DNA of 64,000 bases from Pseudomonadota bacterium (GTDB taxonomy: Archaea > Thermoplasmatota > SW-10-69-26 > JACQPN01 > JAJPHT01): contig JAJPHT010000015.1 of assembly GCA_021325135.1 (NCBI GenBank), forward strand, positions 181,320-245,319. The letters are read 5' to 3'. The stretch's first letter is position 1; each line of letters starts with the position of its first letter. Position numbers and translations under genes: made by a program. Under the pieces are notes generated by a model. That model saw nothing but the letters and a program-made list of their open reading frames with translations. It was not told where the DNA came from and ran no database searches. This document shows positions 31,759-39,381 of this stretch, one piece after another.

Positions 31759-33936
31759 ATGGGCGGAGAGGGGCAGGCCGACGCCGACCGCCGCACCCGC
31801 CTCCTTCTGCGGGCGGGGCAGGTCTTCGCCTCCTCCCTGGACTACGACCTCACGCTCCAGAACCTCGCCGACCTCGTCGTCCCCGAGCTTGCCGACTGGT
31901 GCGGCGTCCACATGCTGGCGGAGGGCGGGCTCGTCCTCCCCCTGGCGATCCGCCACCGCCGCGCGGACGGCGACGAGATCTCGAAGGAGTGGATCACGCG
32001 CTTCCCCGCGCGCGTCGGCGACCCCGCCGGCATCGGCCGCGTCGTGCGCGAGGGCCGCACCGCCAGCGCGCTGGACGTGACGCCCGCCATCCTGCGCGCC
32101 TTCGCCCCCTCGGAGGAGGCGGCCCGCGTCGCGGAGCGCGTGGGCGTCCGCTCCGTCATCATCGTGCCGCTGCGCGTCCGCGGCGAGACGGTGGGCGCCG
32201 TGTCCCTCGCCATGGCCGAGTCGGGGCGCCGCCACGCGCCCGAGGACGTGACGCTCGCCGAGGACCTCGCGCTGCGCGCCGCGGCCGCCATCGACAATGC
32301 GCGGCTCCTCCAGGCGGAGCGCGACCAGCGCGCCCGCGCCGAGCGCGCGCTCTCCGCCCTGGGCCGGCTGCACGCCGTCACCTCCGCGCTGGCCGGCGCC
32401 TCCACGCTGGAGGAGGTGGGCTCCTTCCTCGTGCGCGAGGCCAGCGCCAGCGTCGAGGCCGAGTCGGGCCTCCTCGCGCTCCTCGACGAGGAGGGCCGCG
32501 CGCTGGACCTCTTCCGCATCCACGAGGTCCCCGACGACCTCGCGCGCCCCTTCGCGCGCATCCCCCTGGACGCCGACCTGCCCGCGGCGGAGGCCTTCCG
32601 CACGGGCGAGCCCGTCTTCGTCGAGACGCGCGAGGCGCTCTACGCCCGCTGGTCGGGCCTCCAAGGGCGCGCCGTCCAGAACGAGGCGTGGGCCGTCGTC
32701 CCCCTCGTCTGGGGCGAGACGCGCCTGGGCGCCGCGTGGTTCGGCTTCCCCGCGCCGCGCGCGTTCAGCGCCGAGGACCGCGCCTTCCTCCTGGCCCTCG
32801 CCGCGCAGGGCGCGCAGGCCCTGGGCCGCACGCGCCTGGAGGCCGCCTCGCGGCTCCAGCGGCGCCTCCTGGAGTCGGAGAACGAGGCCGCGCTGGACGG
32901 CATCTGCCTCCAGGGCGCCGACGGGCGCGTCATCTTCCACAACAGGCGCCTCCTCGCCCTCTTCCACGTGGAGGAGAAGGCGCTGCGCGAAGCCGGCCCC
33001 GACGCGCTTGTCGCGGCGTGCATGGGCCAGATGGAGGACCCCGAGGCGTTCCGTGCCCTCGCGCGCAAGCTGGGCGGCGAGAGTGACGACTCGCTGCGCT
33101 TCGACCTGCGCCTCCGCGGCGGCCGCACGCTGGACGCCTACACCGCGCCCGTGAAGGGCGAGCGCGGCGAGCGCCTGGCCCGCGCGTGGTACTTCCGCGA
33201 CGTCACCGAGCGCCGCCGCCTGGAGGCCGAGCTCCTGGAGGCGCGCCGGCAGCTGGCCCACCGCGAGAAGCTCGCCGCCATGGGCACCCTCGTCTCGGGC
33301 GTCGCGCACGAGATCCGCACGCCCCTCGCGTACATGGGCAACCACGCCTTCGTCCTCCAGCGCCTCGCCGCGCCGGGCTCGGGCGTCCCCGAGGGCGAGG
33401 CCGCCCGGCTGCGCGAGGCCGCGGACGCCATCGTCGAGGGCGTCGACCGCATCAACCACCTCGTGCGCGAGCTTCGCCGCTTCGTCCGCATGAACGAGGG
33501 CGAGCCCCGGGCGTTCGCGTGGGACGAGATGGTGGAGGCCGCCGCGCGCCTCTTCGAGGTCACGCACCGCGGCGTCCGCCTCTCCGTCTCCTTGCGCTCC
33601 GGCGCCGAGGTCCGCGCCGACCGCCTCCAGCTCCAGCAGGTGGTCCTCAACCTCCTGGAGAACGCGGCCGACGCCTCCCCTCCGGACGCCGAGGTGCGCC
33701 TCGCCACGAGCCTGGAGGCGGGGTGGGCCGTCCTGCGCGTCGAGGACGACGGCACGGGCATCCCTCCCGACGTGAAGGCGCGCATCTTCGAGCCCTTCTT
33801 CACCACGAAGGAGGGGGGCACGGGGCTGGGCCTCGCCATCGTGCGCCGCATCGTGGAGGCCCACGAGGGGCGCGTCTCCGTCGAGTCCGAGCCGGGGAAG
33901 GGGACCCTCTTCGAGGCGCGGCTCAGGGTGGCGTAG
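31759..33936 (+). CDS. GAF/PAS sensor histidine kinase
   Basis: The 725-residue soluble kinase has GAF (about 15-180, QVFASSLDYDLTLQNLADLVVPELADWCGVH), GAF (about 190-345), PAS-like (about 360-480, NEAALDGICLQGADGRVIFHNRRLLALF), HisKA with the phospho-acceptor in GVAHEIRTPLAYM near residue 516, and HATPase_c with NLLENAADASP, DDGTGIPPD and GTGLGLAIVRRIVEAH. The kinase core nearly matches that of the protein at 8.4 kb, so the two are paralogues. No receiver is adjacent. The ATG at 31759 is the closest in-frame start after hom; the upstream in-frame sequence is the hom gene antisense-free overlap region and is not conserved. Confidence 0.9.
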   Translation: MGGEGQADADRRTRLLLRAGQVFASSLDYDLTLQNLADLVVPELADWCGVHMLAEGGLVLPLAIRHRRADGDEISKEWITRFPARVGDPAGIGRVVREGRTASALDVTPAILRAFAPSEEAARVAERVGVRSVIIVPLRVRGETVGAVSLAMAESGRRHAPEDVTLAEDLALRAAAAIDNARLLQAERDQRARAERALSALGRLHAVTSALAGASTLEEVGSFLVREASASVEAESGLLALLDEEGRALDLFRIHEVPDDLARPFARIPLDADLPAAEAFRTGEPVFVETREALYARWSGLQGRAVQNEAWAVVPLVWGETRLGAAWFGFPAPRAFSAEDRAFLLALAAQGAQALGRTRLEAASRLQRRLLESENEAALDGICLQGADGRVIFHNRRLLALFHVEEKALREAGPDALVAACMGQMEDPEAFRALARKLGGESDDSLRFDLRLRGGRTLDAYTAPVKGERGERLARAWYFRDVTERRRLEAELLEARRQLAHREKLAAMGTLVSGVAHEIRTPLAYMGNHAFVLQRLAAPGSGVPEGEAARLREAADAIVEGVDRINHLVRELRRFVRMNEGEPRAFAWDEMVEAAARLFEVTHRGVRLSVSLRSGAEVRADRLQLQQVVLNLLENAADASPPDAEVRLATSLEAGWAVLRVEDDGTGIPPDVKARIFEPFFTTKEGGTGLGLAIVRRIVEAHEGRVSVESEPGKGTLFEARLRVA

Positions 33937-33944
33937 CCCCCCGC

Positions 33945-33955
33945 AAACGTTCAAG
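33945..33955 (+). promoter_or_regulatory. TATA-like box for priL
   Basis: The word aaacgttcaag is about 30 nt before the GTG at 33981, supporting a leaderless priL mRNA. Confidence 0.58.
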
Positions 33956-33980
33956 TCCAGCCCCCTTCCTCGCCCTCGCC

Positions 33981-35318
33981 GTGAACCTGGCGGCGCTCGC
34001 GCGCTACCCCTTCCTCCCCGAGGCCGGCGCCTGGGTCGCGCAGGAGGGCCCCTCCCTGGAGGACCTGCTCGCCGAGCGCGTGTACGCCGGGGCCCGGGCG
34101 CGGGGGCGCGAGCGGCTGCTGGCCGCCATCGAGCAGGGGGAGCTTCCCGCGACGGCGCTCGCCGAGGCCTCGGGCCCGCGCGAGCTTCTGGAGGAGCTTC
34201 TGGCCTACGTCTACGCGCGCATCCTGGTGTGCGCCATGGACGACCCCTACGTCGTGCGACGGCACGCGCTGGCGGAGGCGGTGCGGGCGCGCGGCTTCCT
34301 GGCAGTGGAGCGCGATCCCGCGCTCCTCGCGCGCGCGGCGGAGGCGGTGGGCCTCGCCTTCGAGCCCGAGGGCGCGGGCTTCCGCGCGCACTTCACGGAG
34401 TACCTGCGCTACGCGGTCCACCTCAAGGACGTGGAGTGGAAGCTCGTGCGGCAGCCGCTCTCCCGGGGGTTCGTCCAGATGGACGCGGCCACCGCGTCGC
34501 GCCTCGTGCAGGAGGCGTTGAGGCGGCGCATCGAGGCCGAGCTTCCCAAGCCCTTGGCGGAGGAGGTGGAGGAGGCGGTGGCGGGGGACCTCGCGCCGCT
34601 CCTGGAGGCCGCGCGCGTGCGCAAGGAGGCCATCCGCCCCGAGGCGTTCGGCGCGGTGCAGCTTGACCTCATCCCGCCCTGCATGGCGAACCTCCTCGCG
34701 GAGCTTCAGCAGGGGAAGAACGTCGCGCACAACGGGCGCTTCGCCATCACGACGTTCCTGCACAAGATCGGCCTCTCCAGCGAGGACATCATGAAGCTCT
34801 TCGCGCAGGCGCCCGACTTCCGCGAGGACCTCACGCGATATCAGGTCGAGCACATCACGGGCGTCACGTCGTCCACCGTCTACAACGTGCCCGGCTGCGA
34901 CAACCTCCAGACGTTCAGCCTCTGCTACGCGGACGATCTCTGCCGCACCAAGACCAAGGCGGGCATGCCGCGCGTGCGCTACCCGGGCGACTACTACCGC
35001 TACATGGTGGAGGCGCAGGCCGTAAGCGGGCCCATCGCGCAGCGCGTTCCCCTGGACGACCCCAAGGTGCTCACGATGCACCTCGCCAAGAGCTACGGCC
35101 TCCTCATGCGCGCGAAGGAGATGGCGGAGTCGCCGGCCTTCCAGCGCGTCGAGCCGGAGGCCGTGCTCGCGTGGGTCGCGGAGGCGAAGATCCCCGTGAA
35201 GGTCAAGGCCGGCGAGAAGGGCTCCTCCATCGTCATGGAGCCCGACGACCCGTGGCAGGTCCTCCGCCTGGTGGAGGGGTTCCTGGCGGCGCGCCCCGCC
35301 GCGAAGCGCGGCCCGTGA
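33981..35318 (+). CDS. priL: DNA primase large subunit
   Basis: The 445-residue protein matches archaeal PriL, which with PriS makes RNA/DNA primers. The iron-sulfur region is readable: PPCMANLLAELQQGKNVAHNGRFAITTFLHKIG, QVEHI, PGCDNLQTFSLCYADDLC, with four cysteines for the cluster. About 125 residues follow the last cysteine (DYYRYMVEAQAVSGP, AKSYGLLMRAKEMAESPAF), longer than the short tails I know in archaeal PriL. A GTG start at 33981 has a TATA-like box in the right place. PriS is encoded separately at 48.7 kb. Confidence 0.93.
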   Translation: MNLAALARYPFLPEAGAWVAQEGPSLEDLLAERVYAGARARGRERLLAAIEQGELPATALAEASGPRELLEELLAYVYARILVCAMDDPYVVRRHALAEAVRARGFLAVERDPALLARAAEAVGLAFEPEGAGFRAHFTEYLRYAVHLKDVEWKLVRQPLSRGFVQMDAATASRLVQEALRRRIEAELPKPLAEEVEEAVAGDLAPLLEAARVRKEAIRPEAFGAVQLDLIPPCMANLLAELQQGKNVAHNGRFAITTFLHKIGLSSEDIMKLFAQAPDFREDLTRYQVEHITGVTSSTVYNVPGCDNLQTFSLCYADDLCRTKTKAGMPRVRYPGDYYRYMVEAQAVSGPIAQRVPLDDPKVLTMHLAKSYGLLMRAKEMAESPAFQRVEPEAVLAWVAEAKIPVKVKAGEKGSSIVMEPDDPWQVLRLVEGFLAARPAAKRGP

Positions 35319-35324
35319 GCGGCC

Positions 35325-36419
35325 TCACCCGCACGCAAGGGGCACGGGCGCGAGGCCCGGCTGCGCCGCGAACGCCAGGTGCGCGAGGCCGAAGGAGTCC
35401 TCCATGCCGCGCAGCAGGCTGTAGTGGTTCACGGGCGTCGTGTCGATGCGGCCCGGCGCGATGCAGGGGCCCAGCACGACGGCGCCCACCTGGCCGCCGC
35501 CCGCGCCCTGCTCGCCGGCCATGGGCGTGTCGTAGCCGCTCTGCTCGCCGCAGCACGCGGCGTTGTCGTCCCCCTCGTCGAAGACGATGACGATGCGCCC
35601 GTCCTGCTGGTAGGCGGGGCTGGCCTCGATGCGGGGGACCCAGGCGCGGAGGAACTGCTCGATGCCGGCGTAGCCGCCGGGGCGCGTCGCGTTCTTGGAG
35701 CAGGGGCTGTCGTGGCCGTCGCTGCAGAGGTTGGGCGTGATGAACGCGAGGTTGGGCGTCGTGCCCACGCTCTGAAGGTCCGCGTTGAGGTCGTCGAGGT
35801 CCACGACGTGCTGCGAGCAGGAGGCCGCGTCGTCGATGACGCTGTGGAAGTAGACGAAGGGGACGTGCTTCGTCGCGTACTGGTCGTCCGCGCTGGTCTC
35901 GCCCTCCCACGGGTCCTGAGCGTTGAGGGGCGCGTGGCGGCAGGTGGTGGGCGCGCTCTGGGGCGAGGCGGCCATGTCCTCGCCGTACATGCGCCACGTC
36001 TTGCCCGCGGCGCTGAGCTGGTCGCCGATGGTCTTCGCGGCGGCCGGGTAGACGCAGCCCTGCCCGATGGCCTGGCCATCCAGCGGGTTGACGACGCCCA
36101 CGAAGTCGGTGTAGGACGGGCAGTCGGCCTGCGTCTGGGGGTTGGGGCCCTGGCCGCTCACCATGGAGATGTAGTTGTCCAGGCTCGCGTGGCCCGTGCC
36201 GTAGTAGTTGGGCAGGAAGAGGCCCGCGTTCACGAGGTCGTGCGCGAGGTAGGGCGAGCCGCCGTTGGGGCCGAAGGTCCGGCTGAAGCCCTTGTTCTCC
36301 AGGACGATGACGAAGACGTGGCCCGGCTGGGCGGGGAGCGCGGCGCCGGCGTCGAACGTCGCCAGGAAGGGGAGCGTGAGGAGCGCGCAGAGCGCCAGGC
36401 TCGGCAGGGGGGAGCGCAT
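35325..36419 (-). CDS. Secreted phosphoesterase (phospholipase C/acid phosphatase type)
   Basis: The 364-residue product has a signal peptide (LPSLALCALLTLPFLATF) and a phosphoesterase-family body. The metal-binding start HVFVIVLENKGFSRTFG, GTGHASLDNYISMVSGQGPNPQTQADCP, and FDEGDDNAACC near the second metal site follow the order of the PF04185-like family, which includes bacterial phospholipase C and acid phosphatases. Ten or so cysteines suggest an extracellular location. It ends 6 nt from priL on the opposite strand and is divergent from the pyrophosphatase gene. Confidence 0.86.
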   Translation of the reverse strand: MRSPLPSLALCALLTLPFLATFDAGAALPAQPGHVFVIVLENKGFSRTFGPNGGSPYLAHDLVNAGLFLPNYYGTGHASLDNYISMVSGQGPNPQTQADCPSYTDFVGVVNPLDGQAIGQGCVYPAAAKTIGDQLSAAGKTWRMYGEDMAASPQSAPTTCRHAPLNAQDPWEGETSADDQYATKHVPFVYFHSVIDDAASCSQHVVDLDDLNADLQSVGTTPNLAFITPNLCSDGHDSPCSKNATRPGGYAGIEQFLRAWVPRIEASPAYQQDGRIVIVFDEGDDNAACCGEQSGYDTPMAGEQGAGGGQVGAVVLGPCIAPGRIDTTPVNHYSLLRGMEDSFGLAHLAFAAQPGLAPVPLACG

Positions 36420-36549
36420 GCGGGCCTCGAACGGGGGAGCAGGGCTTGAGCCGTGCGCCCGGAGACGCGGGAAGGGCCGAAGACCTCCGGATGTCTCCGA
36501 AGGCTCGCTTGCCGCCGGGCTCAAGCACGCGGGAGCGCCCGAGGGGCCC

Positions 36550-37071
36550 ATGGGACGCTGGACCGACGTGGGTCCTGGCGAGGCGCCGCCCGACGACCTC
36601 TACGCCCTCGTCGAGGTCGCGCAGGGGAGCCGCCTCAAGCACGAGGCCGACCTCGCCGCGGGCGTGCTGCGGCTCAGCCGCGTGCTGCCGCTGGGCCTCG
36701 CCTACCCCGTGAGCTACGGATGCCTGCCCGCCATCCCCGGCAAGGACGGCGACCCTCTCGACGTGCTCGTGCTCGCCAGCGCGCCGCTGCTGCCGGGGAC
36801 GCTCGTGCGCGTGCGGCCCGTGGGGGAGCTTCGCCTGCGCGACGAAGGCGAGGACGACGCGAAGCTCCTGGGCGCCTGCCTGGGCGACCCCCTGACGAAG
36901 AGCTGGCGGCGCCTGGGCGACGTGGACGGGCGCCTGCTGGAGGGCGTCGCGGACTTCTTCCGCGTCTACAAGCGCGCCGAAGGGGAGCAGGACGAGGTGC
37001 GCGTCCTGGGCTGGCGCGACGAGGACGCCGCGCGCTCGCGGGTCGTGGAGGCGCTGGCCGCCCCCTTGTGA
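36550..37071 (+). CDS. ppa: Inorganic pyrophosphatase (family I)
   Basis: The 173-residue protein hydrolyses pyrophosphate and drives biosynthetic reactions. Family features are YALVEVAQGSRLKHE, YPVSYGCLP, the metal-binding signature DGDPLDVLVL and the region DVDGRLLEGVADFFRVYK. Several positions differ from classical enzymes (for example GLAYPVSYGC), but the Asp triad and length are normal. A gctcaagc box lies about 30 nt before the ATG at 36550. The stretch after it (37072-37187) has no gene, only G/C-rich imperfect hairpins. Confidence 0.9.
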   Translation: MGRWTDVGPGEAPPDDLYALVEVAQGSRLKHEADLAAGVLRLSRVLPLGLAYPVSYGCLPAIPGKDGDPLDVLVLASAPLLPGTLVRVRPVGELRLRDEGEDDAKLLGACLGDPLTKSWRRLGDVDGRLLEGVADFFRVYKRAEGEQDEVRVLGWRDEDAARSRVVEALAAPL

Positions 37072-37187
37072 GCCTCTCCGGGGGACCCTGAAGGCGGCTC
37101 TGCCGCGCGCCCCGGAGGGGCGAGGCTCCGGAGCCTCCAGGCTCTCCAAGGCTCCAGGCCATACCCGAGAAGCGCCTCAAGGGGGCC

Positions 37188-37499
37188 ATGATCCGGTGGG
37201 CCGCGAACGCCATCGACGCCGGCACCGCGGAGCGCCTCGTGGAGGACGAGGGCGCGCTCCTCCTGGACGTCCGCGAGGCGTACCGCCGCGAGCGGTGGCC
37301 CGTGGGCGCGACGCTGCAACGGCCGCTGGGCCTCCTGCTCGCGGACGACAGCGGCCTGCCGCGCGACCGCGCGCTCCTCGTGGTCACGGAAGAAGGGGAG
37401 ACCGCGCGCCTCGCCGCGGCCGTGCTCAAGGAGCGCGGCTACGAGGCCTACGCGGTGGAAGGGGGCGCCCTCGCCCTCGACCCGCCAGGATCGTGGTGA
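37188..37499 (+). CDS. Rhodanese-like domain protein lacking the active-site Cys
   Basis: The 103-residue product is a single rhodanese fold: LLLDVREAYRRERWPVGA matches the first half and VVTEEGETARLAAAVLKERGYEAYAVEGG the second. The usual catalytic cysteine before the Gly-rich loop is replaced (LLVVTEEGE in place of VYCxxG). Single-domain rhodaneses without Cys generally act as binding or regulatory modules, so sulfurtransferase activity is unlikely. It is downstream of ppa and convergent with the six-cysteine array. Confidence 0.8.
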   Translation: MIRWAANAIDAGTAERLVEDEGALLLDVREAYRRERWPVGATLQRPLGLLLADDSGLPRDRALLVVTEEGETARLAAAVLKERGYEAYAVEGGALALDPPGSW

Positions 37500-37515
37500 G
37501 GGCGCCGGGGCCCGC

Positions 37516-37755
37516 TCACTCGATGGGCGGGGGCGGCACGCAGAACTGGCAGGGGTAGTACATGCCGATCTCGCACCACTGCACATTGCCCCACTCGTTG
37601 TAGTGGGGGTGATAGCACAGCATGTAGGGGCAGGACGAGTCGTTGCCCAGGCTGTAGCTGCAGAAGCCGAGGTCGGGCCGCGCGCTGGCCGAGGGGACGA
37701 GCGCGATGGTGGCCGCCACGAGGACGAGGCCGAAGGCGAGGATCGAGACCTTCAT
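37516..37755 (-). CDS. Small secreted six-cysteine protein E
   Basis: The 79-residue product has a signal peptide (ILAFGLVLVAATIALVP) and mature cysteines spaced C-x9-C-x4-C-x13-C-x7-C-x2-C, ending CQFCVPPPPIE. The pattern matches its four array neighbours. This is the last gene of the minus-strand array. Function is unknown. Disulfide-bonded secreted mini-protein is the natural reading. Confidence 0.75.
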   Translation of the reverse strand: MKVSILAFGLVLVAATIALVPSASARPDLGFCSYSLGNDSSCPYMLCYHPHYNEWGNVQWCEIGMYYPCQFCVPPPPIE

Positions 37756-37764
37756 CCATCCACC

Positions 37765-38022
37765 TCAGGGGAGCACGGGGCCGGGGCCGCAGGTGAGGAG
37801 GTCGCAGGGCCCGTAGATGGGCGGGATGCCGTACTGGCAGTGGAAGCCCGTGCCGACGCCCCACGAGTAGCCGACGCAGAGCAGGTAGCCGCCGCAGTCG
37901 TAGGGGCCGGGGTCGTTGTGGAGCAGCGCCGAGCACCAGCCGAAGGCCGAGCCTTCGGGGGCCACGAGGGTGAGACCGGTGGCGGCGACGACGAGCGCGA
38001 TGGCGATGGGGGCGATTCGCAT
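37765..38022 (-). CDS. Small secreted six-cysteine protein D
   Basis: The 85-residue product has a signal peptide (IAPIAIALVVAATGLTLVAP) and cysteines spaced C-x12-C-x5-C-x12-C-x10-C-x4-C. The block CGGYLLCVG is nearly identical to that in proteins B and C (CDGYLVCVG and CGFYLVCVG). It is separated from protein E by 9 nt and from the nuclease-like gene by 80 nt. The ATG at 38022 precedes the leader; the longer frame upstream has no leader-like sequence. Confidence 0.75.
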   Translation of the reverse strand: MRIAPIAIALVVAATGLTLVAPEGSAFGWCSALLHNDPGPYDCGGYLLCVGYSWGVGTGFHCQYGIPPIYGPCDLLTCGPGPVLP

Positions 38023-38102
38023 GGGGTTTGCAACCTCCGGTCGCGGCATGCCATTGAGGCGCATGGTCGTTTCGCATGCAGCCGGCGCGCTGCATCGACG
38101 GG

Positions 38103-38507
38103 TCAACGCAGGCGGCGTTCCCAGGGGCGGATGACCTCGGCCTCCCGCCGGTCGCTCACGTGGACCTGCGCCCAGCCGACGCGCCCCTGGAGGACGGCGT
38201 CGCGGATGGCCTGCTGCTCGGGCGAGAGGCGGCTGCTGGCGGCCTTGATCTCCACGAGGTAGACGGCGTCCTTCTCGAACTGCACGCCGTCCACGGGCTT
38301 GCCCAGGAAGCGGAAGCCGCCGGGGTCCTCGAAGGGCCAGCCGCGCATCCACGGCGCGAACTGCTCGGTGAGGTTGCCGTACTTCGACGACTGGCTGCGC
38401 TTGGCCCGGCGGGCTTCGCGCAGCGCGCGCAGCGAGGCGAGCGCGACGAGCCAGCCGAGGGCAAGGAGGAGCACGAGAAGGAGAAGAAGGGCGTCGGGCA
38501 CGTCCAC
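38103..38507 (-). CDS. Membrane-anchored Holliday-junction-resolvase-like protein
   Basis: The 134-residue product has one N-terminal transmembrane segment (LLLLLVLLLALGWLVALASL), a positively charged stretch, then a small nuclease-like domain: YGNLTEQFAPW, GGFRFLGKPVDGVQFEKDAVYLVEIKAA, LSPEQQAIRDAVLQGRVGW. The arrangement Glu...Asp...Glu-x-Lys matches the archaeal Holliday-junction-resolvase-related membrane family (PF10107 type). It is located inside the six-cysteine protein array, between proteins C and D. The start is a GTG. A nuclease role is inferred from the motif order. Confidence 0.77.
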   Translation of the reverse strand: MDVPDALLLLLVLLLALGWLVALASLRALREARRAKRSQSSKYGNLTEQFAPWMRGWPFEDPGGFRFLGKPVDGVQFEKDAVYLVEIKAASSRLSPEQQAIRDAVLQGRVGWAQVHVSDRREAEVIRPWERRLR

Positions 38508-38541
38508 GAGGGGGCGAGCCCGGCGCGGAGGATGAACCCGC

Positions 38542-38778
38542 CTAGATGGGGGACGGGCACGCGCCGGGGTCGCAGGGGATCAGCTGGACGCCGACCGTGC
38601 AGCCCTGGAAGTTCCCGTTGGCGTCGCGCTGGTCGCCGACGCACACGAGGTAGAAGCCGCAGTTGCCCGAGAGCGACGTGCAGGCCGCGACGCGGGCCTC
38701 CGCGGGCGCCGCGACGAGGAGCATGGCGCCCAGGAGCGCCAGGGAGACGAGGACGCGCGAGACGATCACGCGGCTCAC
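38542..38778 (-). CDS. Small secreted six-cysteine protein C
   Basis: The 78-residue product has a signal peptide (VLVSLALLGAMLLVAAPAEA) and mature cysteines C-x6-C-x5-C-x13-C-x8-C-x4-C. It starts with GTG at 38778, sharing GTGA with the stop of protein B, so the two genes are probably translationally coupled. The signal peptide follows that start. GTG at 38769 is an internal alternative. Confidence 0.77.
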   Translation of the reverse strand: MSRVIVSRVLVSLALLGAMLLVAAPAEARVAACTSLSGNCGFYLVCVGDQRDANGNFQGCTVGVQLIPCDPGACPSPI

Positions 38779-38999
38779 TCCTGCGGGGGCGGGCACGGGT
38801 CGCAGGGCGAGGGCGCGGGGATGCCGTGCTCGCAGTGCGTGAGGTGGCCGTAGCTGGTCTGCGTGCCGACGCAGACGAGGTAGCCGTCGCAGTGGCCGGT
38901 GACCGCGTTGCACGTGCCCACGGCGTCGCCGCCGGGCATGGCGAGGGCGATGGCGGAGAGGGCGACGAGGGCGGAGAGGACGAGGGTGGTGGTTCTCAT
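38775..38999 (-). CDS. Small secreted six-cysteine protein B
   Basis: The 74-residue product has a signal peptide (TLVLSALVALSAIALAMPGG) and cysteines C-x6-C-x5-C-x12-C-x9-C-x2-C, with CDGYLVCVG in the middle. Its leader begins MRTTTLVLSAL, almost the same as MRTTILVLSLL of protein A, which supports a tandem duplication origin. The ATG is preceded by a palindromic gatatc. Confidence 0.77.
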   Translation of the reverse strand: MRTTTLVLSALVALSAIALAMPGGDAVGTCNAVTGHCDGYLVCVGTQTSYGHLTHCEHGIPAPSPCDPCPPPQE

Positions 39000-39022
39000 G
39001 ATATCATTCCTGGGTTGCGGTC

Positions 39023-39274
39023 TCACTCGAGGGGCTTGCAGTATTGGCAGGGGTAGCCGTAGACGCCCCACTCGCAGCCGGTGACGCGGCCCTGGGAGTC
39101 GTACTGGGTGGGCTCCCAGCAGATGGTCCAGGGGCAGTGGTTGGCGTCGCCCGCGACGCCGACGCCCAGGGCGGTGCAGAAGGCGATGGGGTCGCTGGCG
39201 GAGCCGGCGGGCGCGACGAGCGTCGCCGCCGTGCCGGCGAGCAGAAGGGAGAGAACGAGGATCGTGGTGCGCAT
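39023..39274 (-). CDS. Small secreted six-cysteine protein A
   Basis: The 83-residue product has a signal peptide (TTILVLSLLLAGTAATLVAP) and cysteines C-x13-C-x4-C-x14-C-x8-C-x2-C, ending CQYCKPLE. It is the promoter-proximal gene of the array; an upstream in-frame ATG at 39316 would add 14 residues without leader character, so I use 39274. The gap to protein B is 23 nt. Confidence 0.75.
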   Translation of the reverse strand: MRTTILVLSLLLAGTAATLVAPAGSASDPIAFCTALGVGVAGDANHCPWTICWEPTQYDSQGRVTGCEWGVYGYPCQYCKPLE

Positions 39275-39381
39275 GGGGGTTGTGCCTCCGCCGCGGGGAA
39301 TGCCATTCCGTAACATGGCCCTTTCGCGTCACGGCAAGGGGCGAGCCGGACATGTCTGGGCGCAGCCGCCGGGGTGCGGCC

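Noticed and set aside
31672-33954. Minus-strand ORF of 760 codons
   Set aside because: It is antisense to the second histidine kinase and has no recognisable domain.
39044-39313. Plus-strand ORFs over the six-cysteine array
   Set aside because: They run antisense to genes with signal peptides and conserved cysteines. Their translations lack such order.
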